A DNA stretch of 57,790 bases from PVC group bacterium (GCA_945898015.1 CAMDGM010000021.1:1-57790), one strand, 5' to 3'; positions 27,286-36,865 are shown, numbered from the stretch's first letter. The notes: generated from the sequence alone by a model not told the origin. Made by a program: numbers and translations.

Positions 27286-30200
27286 ATGATTTTGAGCAGT
27301 ATAAGCGGCCGTTTCCGTCTGTGGTTGGCTCTTTTGGCGGTGCTGATGTTGGCTTGGTGTTGGGCGAACCTCTTCAGCCGAGGGCGCGACGCCGATCCAC
27401 GGATGCACGCGATGGGGTCAGGTGCTGTTATTCCTCACGAACAGTCTGTCACCAACTCTTATTCCGGCCCAAGCCCGATGACCCAGTCAGCACCGGATGT
27501 TCGGGAATTTCCGGTACCGTTTGATTCCCCGTTGTTGGCGCAGTTGCGCGCCGAGTTTAATTGGCGAAATCCTCCGCCTGATCCGTTGGTTCCGGAGTCT
27601 CGTCAACTCCTGTTGATTAATCGTGTGATTGACACCACAAAACCGGCAACAAACCGGGCGGATGTAGGACGGGCGCCTGTCCCCACCACGCGCGGGACGC
27701 TTCCCTTCCTGATTCAGTTCGCTGGGCCAGTTTCCGAAGCACGGAAGAATTCTGTCCGACAGGCGGGTGGAATCTTGCGCGGGTATATGCCGGTCAACGG
27801 GTGGGTGGTCGAGTTGAACCCGGCCGCCTGCGGGGTCGTCCGAGCGTTGTCGGACGTTCAATGGGTCGGCGCTTATGAGCCTTCGGACAAACTCCAGCCG
27901 GTTCTTGCTCATTTACTGACACGGTTTCCCGGTGATGATCGCGCGGTTGAACTGACCATCAGCTGCTTCGACCCCGGGGATGCCTCCGTTGTGGCGATTT
28001 GGCTGAAGGCGCGTGGCCAAATGATTCATTCCGAGGAGGCCCGAAGCACAGATGGACGGGTGAGGGCGCTTGTCTCTCTGGACGTCATCCCGGACCTGGT
28101 CAGCCTCGGGGCGGTGCAGGGCGTGGAGGAGACCCTTCAGCCAGTCCTCTATAATGACAAGGCGGTTATTTCGTCCCATATGAATGCGACTTCAATCTGG
28201 TCCCGGTATGGCCTTACAGGGAAAAACCAGATTGTCGGGCATGCGGACACGGGGCTCGACGTCGGATCCACGAACGGCATTCACCCTGACTTTGCGGGCC
28301 AGGTGCAGGCGGTATTTGCGTGGGGACGCGTTAATGATTGCAGCGACACCAATGGACATGGCACGCATACGGCCGGCTCGATTCTGGGCAATGGGGCAAT
28401 GAGCAGCGGTCAGTATCGTGGTGTGGCTTGGGAATCGCGGCTGGTTCATCAGTCTGTCATGTCATCCTATGGGTCGTTGAGCGGGCTGACCAATCTGACT
28501 GCTCTATATCAACAAAGCTTTAACAATGGATCCCGAATTCATTCAGATAGTTGGGGCGACGATCGATATCTTGGTGTTTATACAGCCCTATCGCGCGATA
28601 CGGACGAGTTCATGTGGAATCATCCCGAAATGTTGATTGTTTTTGCAGCCGGAAATTCGGGTGTCGATAAGTCGCCGGCGAACGGCGTCGTGGACTCCGA
28701 TTCAATCGGATCGCCGGGTACCGCCAAGAATGTGCTGACCGTGGGGGCCATGGAAAACGATCGCGAATTTAATACGGGTGGGTATACGTGGCGTCAATGG
28801 GGTGCCAGTGCCTGGCCGAGTTCTTTTCCCTCGGCACCCATTTACAATGATTTGCTTTCGTGGAGTTATTCCCCATCCCCATACCTCCAAGGCATGGCCG
28901 CTTTTTCCAGTCGCGGCCCTACGGATGATGGCCGCTTCAAGCCGGACGTTGTGGCGCCCGGTACGGACGTGATCTCCGTCCGGTCACGTGTGGGCTTGAG
29001 TTCGGGGTGGGGGGTGGCCGCGAATACGAATTATATGTTTGATGGCGGTACTAGCATGGCTTGCCCTTTAGTGGCAGGCTCTGCGGCCTTGGTGCGCCAA
29101 TATCTCGTCGAGCGGGCTGGCCTTACAAATCCGACTGCCGCGCTGGTCAAGGCCATGATGATCGGCGGTGCCCGGAGCATGACGCCGGGTCAGTACGGGA
29201 CCGATCAATATCGGGAAATTCCAGCTGCAAGTCCAAACAATGTGGAAGGATATGGACAAGTGGATGTCGGGTCCTCCGTTTATCCAACCGGATTGGCTGT
29301 CCGATGCCTGGATTGGCAGGTCATTACGACCGGCAAGGTGATCACAAACATGTTCACCGTGGCGGCCTCGAACACGCCGGTTTCCGTCGTGTTGGCCTGG
29401 AGCGATTGTCCACGCACCGACGGAGCGAGTCGTGACTTGGTCAACGACCTGGACCTGACTCTCGAAGGGCCGACCGGATTGGTTTACTATGCAAATGGCG
29501 GCACGAATTTCGACCGGCTCAACACGGTTGAAGCGATCCGGTTGACCTCGGCTGCTGCCGGCATCTATAAGGCTCGTATCACCGGATATAATGTGCCGGT
29601 CAATACACAGCGCTGCGCTCTCGTTGTTCGCGCGGCCATGGACCAGTCGCCTGAGTTGCGTTATTCACCGCCGGCCCCTGTTCTGTTAAGCACGAATGCC
29701 TGTCCGATATCGGCGCTGGTTACTTATTTTGCTTCCCTGACAAATGGTGAGGTCCGTCTATGCTGGACCACGAACGCGGCAGGTGGCTTGTATAGTACAA
29801 ACCTGCTTTCCTGGTCCGATGGACATTCGTATACGGGCGCAATCCCCGCCCAGACGATTGGGACAGTTGTCTCTTATTACCTTTCGGCCACGGTTTCCGT
29901 GTATGATGTCCGGTACCCATCCAATGCGCCGGCCTCGCTTGCTTCAGTAGCGTTCAGTGGGATACCCGTTTCCCTGGATGTTTTCGGCACCCGAACCAAT
30001 TCAACGGTTGTCACGCCCGACTATGGCCACCATTCTTATCCGAGCGGTTCACTGGTCCAGGCGACGGCTCAAGCGGTCTGCACCTCGGGGACCACCTGGC
30101 GGTTTCTGTGCAATGGATGGACGGGTACCGGGCTGAGCCCTACAAGCTCGAATAGCGCCAATGCTGATGTCACGCTCAACGGAAATGCCACACTGACCTG

Positions 30201-32643
30201 GCAGTGGAATGAAGAGGTGTTGCTGACACAGAACTCCTCGCCGGCCGGGGCCGTGGACCAGACTTCCTGGCATGTTACAAACAGCTTGGCCGCTACGGTA
30301 GAGGCCTGGGCCTTCGCCTGGGATACGTCGGTGACGCCCGAAGTGCCCTACGGTCTGGCTGGGTGGATCGTGGACGATGTGCTCTGGACGAATTCGCTGG
30401 GACAGGCCCCTAATCCAGCCACTGGCATTTTCATGAATCGCCCCCGCACGGCGACGGCCTGGTATTTGCCCTATTGGCTCGATTCGGATGCCAACGAATT
30501 GCTGGATTGGTGGGAATATAGGAATTTTGGAAGTCTGGGAATTGCGGCGGCCACAGACGATCCGGATGGAGATGGGTGGATGAATTATTACGAGAATCTG
30601 GATAATACAGATCCTTTGGATGATTACTCCTTCCCGACGCCGCCTGGCATCTCTTTTACGCCTCTGGTTTCTCCCCAGACGTCCCCGCCGCCTTGGTTGA
30701 TCAGCGCGGTGATTACCGATAATTTCACCGTGGCGGATGTCGCTGTTTTTTGGACAGCGAACGGCGGCCCGGTTCATACGAATTCGTTGACGTATGTTTC
30801 CAGCGATATGTATCAGGCCAATATCGATCCAGGGGGCGGATCGGTAGTTACCATGCTTTACCAATTAGCCGCTGCTGATTTGATTCCACTACAAACCGAT
30901 ACCGCCGTTTTTTCGACGGATTCGTTGTATCCCATTTTACGTTTTGCGCCTACCAACTTCGGGACCGTACGGCTCACTCGCGAGCTGTTTAGTCAGCCGG
31001 TTACGGTGGCCAATGACGGCAATCAGCCGCTTTCCTGGCAAGCGGTGGCACTGGTGTCATCGCTCCAGGATTCAATGGAAAACGGGACTAATGGATGGGC
31101 TCATGCGGGCAGCAACGACACTTGGCATTTGTCCAAACGTCGCTTTGCTAGTTCATCTAATGCCTGGTATTGCGGTTCGGAGTCCTTGCAATCCTATTCG
31201 GCCGGCATGAACGCGCGCCTGGTTTCCACAGCTCTGACAGTCGGTGCGAATGGTGTGTTAAGTGTCCATCATTGGCTACGGGCAGAGCCTGGTGCCGGAA
31301 CCTACTATTGGGATGGCGGAGTAGTCCGCATTTCCACGAATGGAGGACAGACCTATTCAGACATTGCTCCGATCGGTGGATATCCACATCGAATTGTGCC
31401 GAATGTGGAATCGCCGTTTGCTGCCAATACACCCTGTTTCGGAAGTAACGACTGGATCGAGTCCCGCTTTGATCTGTCGGTCTATTCGGGGGCTGTTGCG
31501 AGGATTGCTTTTGTGTTTGGATCGGACATGAATACCCAAGATGAAGGGTGGTATATCGATGATGTCTGGATCGGTTCAACGTTGTCCGGGCTTTCGACGA
31601 CGGGTGTCGTGGCCGACACTTATGTCGGGGGTGTGGCCTCAAATCCGTTCTCGTTGACGATGGCGCCTTTGGCCTTGCGAGCACAGGCTGATGTAGCGGG
31701 CGCTATCCGGATGGACCATTCCGCGCCGGGCCATGGCGGCCTTGACCTGATCCCGTTTCATTTCCGACGCCCGGCGTTTTTGACTGTCGAGAACGGTTCA
31801 AATGGGTTCACGACGCCCGTTCAGGCGGATTTATTAGACGCGGAGGGTACCACGATGACGGTGGTGGCTTCCAGCGGCGCCCGCATCACATCCATCAGCA
31901 CAAACGGGGTGCCCGTTCCGGAGGTCTTCAGTTTTGGCAGTACGCAATATACAAGGCTCTTTCAGGGATTAGCCGCTGACGTTATGGTCACGACCCGGTT
32001 TGCAAGGGTTTGGAATGTAACGGTTGGTGTACATGGGCCGGGCACTGCCCAGCCGCTTGGCACATTTCCCGTGGATGAGGGGCTGTCGACGAACATTCAT
32101 CTCCAAGCGGACGCCAATCAGATGATTTGGAATGTGGTGGTGAATGGCGCGGGCGTGCCGGCTGCGGGAGGGGTGTCCCAGTACATCCTTCCGATCAATG
32201 CTGTTTCGACGAATCACGACGTGATGGCGGCGTTCGGAGGCGTCACCTTGACCGGACTGCCCGTGGCGGTGGAAGCGGCCTGGATGCGGCAATATTTTCC
32301 GGGCGAGTGGAATTTCGATGCGCTGGCCGTATTGGATACGGACGCGGATGGGATGGTAACATGGGAGGAGTATGTGGCTCGAACGATTCCTACCAACACG
32401 GCTTCGGTGCTACGGATTGATAAGCCACCCGTGATCTCAAACGACGGTTCACATTTGACATTAGAGCTTCACTTTCTGTCTGTTTCTGGGCGCATCTATC
32501 AGGCCCAGTCAGTTCCCGATATGGGCGGAATATGGAGTAACACCGGTGATTTTGTCACGGCTACTGGCGCTTTTGAGCGGATCCGGATTGTTTTACCCTC
32601 CTCTGTTAATCGTTCTTTCTTTCGAGTTAGCGTTCTTCCATAA
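27286..32643 (+). CDS. Giant secreted subtilisin-like (S8) peptidase, multidomain
   Basis: 1785 residues. An N-terminal membrane/signal segment (LALLAVLMLAWCWANL) and a prodomain-like region to ~300 precede the S8 domain: Asp321 (GHADTGLDV), His358 (GHGTHTAG), Asn457 (AAGNSGV) and Ser590 (GGTSMACP), a complete triad with oxyanion Asn. A KP43-like jelly roll follows (~680-780), then InlB-B-like repeats and Ca-binding stretches of D-x-D type (DSDANELLDWWE at ~1066; DTDADGMVTWEEY at ~1684). A MAM/immune-inhibitor-like jelly roll (~1260-1430) begins with ENGTNGWAHAGS. The last ~80 residues, ending FFRVSVLP, resemble the shared C-terminal domain of PVC exoproteins. Predicted extracellular protease for protein degradation. 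No LPXTG or PEP-CTERM seen. There is no Shine-Dalgarno; TAAACT lies 6 nt before the ATG. Confidence 0.88.
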   Translation: MILSSISGRFRLWLALLAVLMLAWCWANLFSRGRDADPRMHAMGSGAVIPHEQSVTNSYSGPSPMTQSAPDVREFPVPFDSPLLAQLRAEFNWRNPPPDPLVPESRQLLLINRVIDTTKPATNRADVGRAPVPTTRGTLPFLIQFAGPVSEARKNSVRQAGGILRGYMPVNGWVVELNPAACGVVRALSDVQWVGAYEPSDKLQPVLAHLLTRFPGDDRAVELTISCFDPGDASVVAIWLKARGQMIHSEEARSTDGRVRALVSLDVIPDLVSLGAVQGVEETLQPVLYNDKAVISSHMNATSIWSRYGLTGKNQIVGHADTGLDVGSTNGIHPDFAGQVQAVFAWGRVNDCSDTNGHGTHTAGSILGNGAMSSGQYRGVAWESRLVHQSVMSSYGSLSGLTNLTALYQQSFNNGSRIHSDSWGDDRYLGVYTALSRDTDEFMWNHPEMLIVFAAGNSGVDKSPANGVVDSDSIGSPGTAKNVLTVGAMENDREFNTGGYTWRQWGASAWPSSFPSAPIYNDLLSWSYSPSPYLQGMAAFSSRGPTDDGRFKPDVVAPGTDVISVRSRVGLSSGWGVAANTNYMFDGGTSMACPLVAGSAALVRQYLVERAGLTNPTAALVKAMMIGGARSMTPGQYGTDQYREIPAASPNNVEGYGQVDVGSSVYPTGLAVRCLDWQVITTGKVITNMFTVAASNTPVSVVLAWSDCPRTDGASRDLVNDLDLTLEGPTGLVYYANGGTNFDRLNTVEAIRLTSAAAGIYKARITGYNVPVNTQRCALVVRAAMDQSPELRYSPPAPVLLSTNACPISALVTYFASLTNGEVRLCWTTNAAGGLYSTNLLSWSDGHSYTGAIPAQTIGTVVSYYLSATVSVYDVRYPSNAPASLASVAFSGIPVSLDVFGTRTNSTVVTPDYGHHSYPSGSLVQATAQAVCTSGTTWRFLCNGWTGTGLSPTSSNSANADVTLNGNATLTWQWNEEVLLTQNSSPAGAVDQTSWHVTNSLAATVEAWAFAWDTSVTPEVPYGLAGWIVDDVLWTNSLGQAPNPATGIFMNRPRTATAWYLPYWLDSDANELLDWWEYRNFGSLGIAAATDDPDGDGWMNYYENLDNTDPLDDYSFPTPPGISFTPLVSPQTSPPPWLISAVITDNFTVADVAVFWTANGGPVHTNSLTYVSSDMYQANIDPGGGSVVTMLYQLAAADLIPLQTDTAVFSTDSLYPILRFAPTNFGTVRLTRELFSQPVTVANDGNQPLSWQAVALVSSLQDSMENGTNGWAHAGSNDTWHLSKRRFASSSNAWYCGSESLQSYSAGMNARLVSTALTVGANGVLSVHHWLRAEPGAGTYYWDGGVVRISTNGGQTYSDIAPIGGYPHRIVPNVESPFAANTPCFGSNDWIESRFDLSVYSGAVARIAFVFGSDMNTQDEGWYIDDVWIGSTLSGLSTTGVVADTYVGGVASNPFSLTMAPLALRAQADVAGAIRMDHSAPGHGGLDLIPFHFRRPAFLTVENGSNGFTTPVQADLLDAEGTTMTVVASSGARITSISTNGVPVPEVFSFGSTQYTRLFQGLAADVMVTTRFARVWNVTVGVHGPGTAQPLGTFPVDEGLSTNIHLQADANQMIWNVVVNGAGVPAAGGVSQYILPINAVSTNHDVMAAFGGVTLTGLPVAVEAAWMRQYFPGEWNFDALAVLDTDADGMVTWEEYVARTIPTNTASVLRIDKPPVISNDGSHLTLELHFLSVSGRIYQAQSVPDMGGIWSNTGDFVTATGAFERIRIVLPSSVNRSFFRVSVLP

Positions 32644-32662
32644 ACCCTGTCAAATAGGACAC

Positions 32663-32691
32663 TTGCCACGTCTCAATCCGGAAGCTAGTAT
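32663..32691 (+). promoter_or_regulatory. Strong sigma70-like promoter giving a leaderless M48 mRNA
   Basis: TTGCCA (32663-32668), 17-nt spacer, TAGTAT (32686-32691). With transcription starting about 7 nt after the -10, the first base would be at or next to the ATG at 32698. No ribosome binding site lies between, so initiation on a leaderless message is expected. Confidence 0.5.
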
Positions 32692-32697
32692 TAACTT

Positions 32698-34095
32698 ATG
32701 AATAAACACGGACTGTTGTCGCGGCGTGAATTTGTCATTGCAGGTGGCGTTACGGCCGCGACGGTACTTTCGGGTTGCGCCACGAACCCGGTCACCGGTC
32801 AATCACAACTCATGTTGGTGTCCGAACAGCAGGAAGTTGAAATCGATCAAGAGGCTGCGCCCCACCAATTTTCTGCCGATTATGGCGCCATGCAAAATCC
32901 CGCCATGAATGCGTATGTGGATGAGGTGGGAAAACGGATTGCCGTATTGTCGCAACGGCCACAGATGCCGTATTCCTTTCGCGCATTGAATGCCGTACAC
33001 GTGAACGCCTACACCTTTCCCGCGGGTAGTGCGGGCGTTACCCGCGGCATCTTGCTTGCCATGGAAGACGAATCCGAATTGGCCGCTCTCCTGGGGCACG
33101 AAGTGGGCCATGTCAATTACCGGCATATGGCAAGCCGCCAAAGCAAAGCCATGATGACCCAGCTCGCCCTATTGGCGGTGGTGGGAGCGGTGGAAGCCAC
33201 CAATAAAAAGTACACCACGTTGGCCGTTGGACTCGGATCCCTGGGGTCGGGCCTGTTGCTGGCCAATTACAGCCGTCAGGATGAGCGCCAGGCCGATGAA
33301 AGCGGCCAGGCCTATCTGGTTAAGGGGGGGTATCACCCTGACGGCATGGTCCACTTGATGGAGCGGTTGGTCGCCCTCAATACCAGCAAACCCTCCATGC
33401 TCGAGGTCATGTTTTCAAGCCATCCGATGAGCACCGAACGTTATGATACGGCCGTCAGGCGTTCGGCGACGGACTATGCCGCCTTCCAGAATCAGAAGAC
33501 CAATCGTGAACGGTATATGGATATGACGGCTTCCATCCGGGCGCAGAAGGACGCCATCGTGGCCATGCAAAACGGCATGAATGCCCTCGGTGAGAACAAT
33601 GTCGGCGAGGCGGAACGGCAATATGCCTCGGCGCTATCCTTGCAACCACAGGATTACACGGGGTTGTTGACCATGGCGAAAATTCAGCTGGCGCTGAAAC
33701 GTTTTCCCCAGGCCCGCGACTTTGCGAACCGGGCCAGAGCCGTATATCCGGAGGAGGCTCAGGCCCGGCAGGTTTGCGCGCTGTCTGCGCTCAATTTGCG
33801 GCAGTTTGATGCCGCGTATGCAGACTTTGATGCTTATGATCGCATGTTGCCTGGGAATTCGGTGTTGGCTTTTTATAAGGGATTCACGCTTGAGCAGATG
33901 GGGCGGAAGAAATTGGCCGCCACCGAATTTCAACGGTACCTGCAATCCAATTCATCCGATGATCAGTCCGCGTATGCGGTCAATAGGCTCACCGCCTGGG
34001 GTTACATTAAGCCTCCCGCTCCGACGCCCGCGAAAACGCCTATGCCGACTCCGCCCGCCGCCCAGCCCATAAAGAAAAAGAAGAACACCGTGTGA
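32698..34095 (+). CDS. M48-family metallopeptidase lipoprotein with TPR tail (Tat-type signal)
   Basis: 465 residues. The N-terminus has a twin-arginine pattern SRREFVIAGG (8-17) and a lipobox VLSGC ending at Cys27, so it is likely exported folded and lipid-anchored. The zinc motif HEVGH lies at 134-138, with the third ligand Glu196 in DERQAD. Residues ~270-440 form TPR-like helical pairs, as in BepA/YfgC, the M48 enzymes that act in outer-membrane protein quality control. The tail is proline-lysine rich (PIKKKKNTV). The Tat reading fits the tatA gene at 42392. Its TGA overlaps the next gene's GTG start. Confidence 0.88.
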   Translation: MNKHGLLSRREFVIAGGVTAATVLSGCATNPVTGQSQLMLVSEQQEVEIDQEAAPHQFSADYGAMQNPAMNAYVDEVGKRIAVLSQRPQMPYSFRALNAVHVNAYTFPAGSAGVTRGILLAMEDESELAALLGHEVGHVNYRHMASRQSKAMMTQLALLAVVGAVEATNKKYTTLAVGLGSLGSGLLLANYSRQDERQADESGQAYLVKGGYHPDGMVHLMERLVALNTSKPSMLEVMFSSHPMSTERYDTAVRRSATDYAAFQNQKTNRERYMDMTASIRAQKDAIVAMQNGMNALGENNVGEAERQYASALSLQPQDYTGLLTMAKIQLALKRFPQARDFANRARAVYPEEAQARQVCALSALNLRQFDAAYADFDAYDRMLPGNSVLAFYKGFTLEQMGRKKLAATEFQRYLQSNSSDDQSAYAVNRLTAWGYIKPPAPTPAKTPMPTPPAAQPIKKKKNTV

Positions 34096-34448
34096 GTCCA
34101 TCCGCGTTCGCCTTTCGTGTGTATGAATGGGTCCGCCGGATTCCACGCGGATATGTGACGACGTATGGCGCGTTGTCGCGCGAAATAGGATGCGGCTCGG
34201 CCCAGGCCGTCGGTCAGGCCTTGAAGAGAAATCCGTATGCGCCCTCGGTTCCTTGCCATCGGGTTATCGCCTCGGACTTGACCCCGGGTGGTTTTCAGGG
34301 TGAAAGCGGAGGGGCGCGTGTCGTGGCCAAGATCGCGCTTTTAGCTGAGGAAGGGGTCCTGTTCAAAGAGGGGCGCTTGGCTGATCCGGCTTGCCTGTTC
34401 CAATTCGGAGTTAAAGCATCAGGACGCCGCTCAACGCGGCGGCCATAA
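34092..34448 (+). CDS. MGMT-family DNA alkyl-binding domain protein
   Basis: 118 residues from a GTG overlapping the M48 stop. It is the C-terminal DNA-binding/active-site domain of O6-alkylguanine transferases without the N-terminal domain: RIPRGYVTTYGALSREIG and PSVPCHRVIASDLTPGGFQG, keeping the PCHRV cysteine (Cys55), unlike the Atl proteins that have Trp there. It may repair alkyl damage in DNA directly or only bind it. The last 38 nt overlap the convergent MgtC-like gene. The C-terminal tail KASGRRSTRRP is encoded in that overlap. Confidence 0.85.
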   Translation: MSPSAFAFRVYEWVRRIPRGYVTTYGALSREIGCGSAQAVGQALKRNPYAPSVPCHRVIASDLTPGGFQGESGGARVVAKIALLAEEGVLFKEGRLADPACLFQFGVKASGRRSTRRP

Positions 34449-35679
34449 TCACCAGCAAGGCCGGGATCACGTTCCGTTTGAATTCGCGGCTTCCTGTTAC
34501 CGCGATAATGACGCTTTTGGCGGCCAGGCTTCCGGCGGCGGCAAGTATTATGCCCAGGGCGGCCGTGTGCGGTGTGATCCCGACTTCATTTGTCATATTG
34601 GCCAGGGATAAGGTGATGGCATCCATGCTGGCGAAACCCGCCGCGAAGCCTGATACATATACACCTAAGCTTCCGAAGGCTTGTTGTGCGGCCCGGGAAA
34701 CGAATAAAATAAAGGCGAACAACAGGCCGAACTGAACAGCAGGCCAGAGTTCAAACGGGTTGGCAACCTCCAGTGTCACCGTTTCGGAGTTTCGGGCTTT
34801 ATGGCCATTATTCCGCCACCACAAACCGATCCCGCACAGGATGCCAACAGCGGTGGCCGCCAGGACCGGCATCACCAGAAGCCGGGCGACGTCCCGGTTC
34901 AGGACATAAAGAATAGCCAGGATTCGGGGAAACAATAACGTGGCGGCCAGGCATAGGCCGGTCGAAAAATCACCCGACATAAACGGGGATTGGCGGCTTC
35001 GCCGCGAAAAGGTGATGGTCAGCATGGTGCTCGACAGAAGTCCGCCGAGCAAGCTCATCAGCTCAACCCCACGGCGGGGGCCCATTGATTTGATGATGGC
35101 ATACGCGGCTAGGTTGAAACCGGCGATCAACACCACCAGCATCCAGATGTGGTAGGGGTTCAGAATGCCGAGCGGATCGTAGGTTCGATCGGGAAGGATA
35201 GGCAGGATCACGGCGGATATCAGTCCGAATTGCATGGCGGCCATGACGTCATCACGCGCAATTTTTTCGGTCAATTGCATCAGAGGCTTTTTGGAGGTCA
35301 GCAGCAGGATGGTGACCACCGTCAGCGCCACCGCCGGGATTTTCATATCCCACCAGACCAGGGCGCCGAAAATAAAGGTAAGGAGTACCGCGGTTTCTGT
35401 GGTGGCGCCGGGATGATCGGTGGGCGCAGCCAGTCGGTACGCGGCCAGGATGAAGATGGCCATCACGGCAAAGGCAACGCTGAAAAACCAGCCGGCCATG
35501 AGCCCGTTGATCATGGCGGAAAGACAGCCCAGAAGTGCGATCAAGGAAAAGGTTCGCACGCCAGCGAAGCCCCCGGCTTTTTCTTTTTCTCTCTCCAGGC
35601 CGATAAGGAATCCCAGGACTAAGGCAATTCCGAACTTTTGGAATAGAGTCAGCAAGTCAGGCTGAAGAGCCGTGTTCAC
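34411..35679 (-). CDS. MgtC/SapB-DUF4010 membrane protein
   Basis: 422 residues. Start set at a GTG with AAAGGG about 8 nt upstream and 4 nt after the rlmB stop; an ATG-like start further upstream would lie inside rlmB. The N-terminal ~140 residues match the MgtC/SapB membrane domain (FGIALVLGFLIGLEREKEK, then TFSLIALLGCLSAM), followed by the DUF4010 domain, together about 11-12 membrane helices. MgtC proteins are implicated in Mg2+ limitation and control of F-ATPase; the function of MgtC-DUF4010 fusions is not settled. It is co-transcribed with rlmB and a GGQ protein. Confidence 0.82.
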   Translation of the reverse strand: MNTALQPDLLTLFQKFGIALVLGFLIGLEREKEKAGGFAGVRTFSLIALLGCLSAMINGLMAGWFFSVAFAVMAIFILAAYRLAAPTDHPGATTETAVLLTFIFGALVWWDMKIPAVALTVVTILLLTSKKPLMQLTEKIARDDVMAAMQFGLISAVILPILPDRTYDPLGILNPYHIWMLVVLIAGFNLAAYAIIKSMGPRRGVELMSLLGGLLSSTMLTITFSRRSRQSPFMSGDFSTGLCLAATLLFPRILAILYVLNRDVARLLVMPVLAATAVGILCGIGLWWRNNGHKARNSETVTLEVANPFELWPAVQFGLLFAFILFVSRAAQQAFGSLGVYVSGFAAGFASMDAITLSLANMTNEVGITPHTAALGIILAAAGSLAAKSVIIAVTGSREFKRNVIPALLVIMAAALSGVLML

Positions 35680-35683
35680 GCGC

Positions 35684-36448
35684 TTACCCTTTCTTGGCGG
35701 GTTCTTGCAGGCGTCGTCGTCGGACTTCATATAGGGCGACTGCGGCGGCCACGCCCGCGTTCAGCGAGTCGATTTTGCCGAGCATAGGCAAGCGGATGTG
35801 AAAGTCACAGGTTTCTCCGACCAGTCGTCCCAGCCCTTCGCCTTCGCTGCCAATGACCAGGCCAATCGGCCCTTTGAGGTCCGCCTCGGTGTAGAGCACG
35901 GAGCTTGGTCCGGCGTCCAGCCCTGTCATCCAGAGGCCTTCTTCCTTGAACAGGTTCATGGTGTTCACCAGGTTGACGACCCGGACCACGGGCAGGAACT
36001 CGGAGGCACCGGCGGAGGCCCGCACAACGGAGGGCGTGACTTCGGCGGCCCGGCGTTCCGGAATGATTACGCCATGGACGCCTGCGGCCTCGGCGGTGCG
36101 CAAGATGGACCCGAGGTTTTGTGGGTCCTGAAGGTGATCCAGAATCAGGATGAATGGGGGTTCCTGCCGAAGCAGGGTCCTGGCCGTGATGTCCTCAATT
36201 TCGGCATAGGGGTAAGCGCTGGTTTCGAGAGCAACCCCCTGGTGGTTGACATCGCCAAGCTGTTCGTCAAGAGCCTGTCGTCCGACCAGACGAACCGGAA
36301 GGTCGAGGGATTTTGCGAGCGCCTGGATTTCGTCAAGAAGCTCCAGTTTTTTCATGCCTTCGGCCAGCAGGAGCCGGGTATGGCGGCGCCGGCCCGCACG
36401 AAGGGATTCAATAATTGGACGGCGGCCGTAAAGAACTTCCGCGGGCAT
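35684..36448 (-). CDS. rlmB: 23S rRNA (guanosine-2'-O)-methyltransferase RlmB-like (SpoU/TrmH)
   Basis: 254 residues. The N-terminal L30e-like substrate domain (EVLYGRRPIIESLRAGRRRH) is followed by the SPOUT knot motifs: DHLQDPQNLGSILRTAEAAG (motif 1), GLVIGSEGEGLGRL (motif 2) and LPMLGKIDSLNAGVAAAVAL (motif 3). This matches RlmB, which methylates G2251 of the 23S P-loop; a TrmH-type tRNA target cannot be excluded by eye. It follows the GGQ protein by 3 nt with AGGAG upstream. The pairing with a ribosome-rescue-like factor suggests a translation-linked operon. Confidence 0.92.
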   Translation of the reverse strand: MPAEVLYGRRPIIESLRAGRRRHTRLLLAEGMKKLELLDEIQALAKSLDLPVRLVGRQALDEQLGDVNHQGVALETSAYPYAEIEDITARTLLRQEPPFILILDHLQDPQNLGSILRTAEAAGVHGVIIPERRAAEVTPSVVRASAGASEFLPVVRVVNLVNTMNLFKEEGLWMTGLDAGPSSVLYTEADLKGPIGLVIGSEGEGLGRLVGETCDFHIRLPMLGKIDSLNAGVAAAVALYEVRRRRLQEPAKKG

Positions 36449-36451
36449 GAC

Positions 36452-36865
36452 TCAATCTCCTGCTCCGGCCGTACGCCGGGATTGTTTTTTTTCGGAATGG
36501 TGGCGTTTGTCGTTGAGCATGTTCGCCTGTTGCCGCCGAGACCGCCGTCGTTTCTGGCGGCGGATTTTCTCGATTTCCTGGCGTTTTCGGCTGGCGGCAC
36601 CGAGCACGCGTGTTTCCAGCTTTTCGCACAACTCACGACGTGCCAGAAAACGGTTCATCTCGCGTGACCGGCTTTGCTGGCATTTAACATCAAGGCCAGA
36701 GGCTTTGTGGCGCAATTGAACGCAGGATGCGGTCTTGTTGATCTTTTGCCCGCCGGAGCCAGATCCCAGAATGAAGGATTCATCGAGATCGTCCTCCCGG
36801 ATGCCCAGTTCCCGCATGCGGGCCGCCAACTGATCTTTTTTTGATTGACTGACGGGTTCCGCCAT
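36452..36865 (-). CDS. Peptide chain release factor-like protein (GGQ domain only)
   Basis: 137 residues. It contains the release-factor catalytic loop GSGSGGQKINKTASCVQL with Gly38-Gly39-Gln40, but no stop-codon-recognition domain. It is followed by a strongly basic tail (RRQKRRRSRRQQANMLNDKR) like those of ArfB and mitochondrial C12orf65/MTRFR. Such proteins hydrolyse peptidyl-tRNA on stalled ribosomes. AGGAG lies about 7 nt upstream of the ATG. Whether it rescues ribosomes like ArfB or is an unstudied bacterial MTRFR type is not decidable from sequence. Confidence 0.88.
   Translation of the reverse strand: MAEPVSQSKKDQLAARMRELGIREDDLDESFILGSGSGGQKINKTASCVQLRHKASGLDVKCQQSRSREMNRFLARRELCEKLETRVLGAASRKRQEIEKIRRQKRRRSRRQQANMLNDKRHHSEKKQSRRTAGAGD

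Noticed and set aside
34092-34448. Atl-type alkyltransferase-like protein
   Set aside because: Atl proteins replace the PCHR cysteine with Trp; here Cys55 is kept, so an MGMT-type label is safer.
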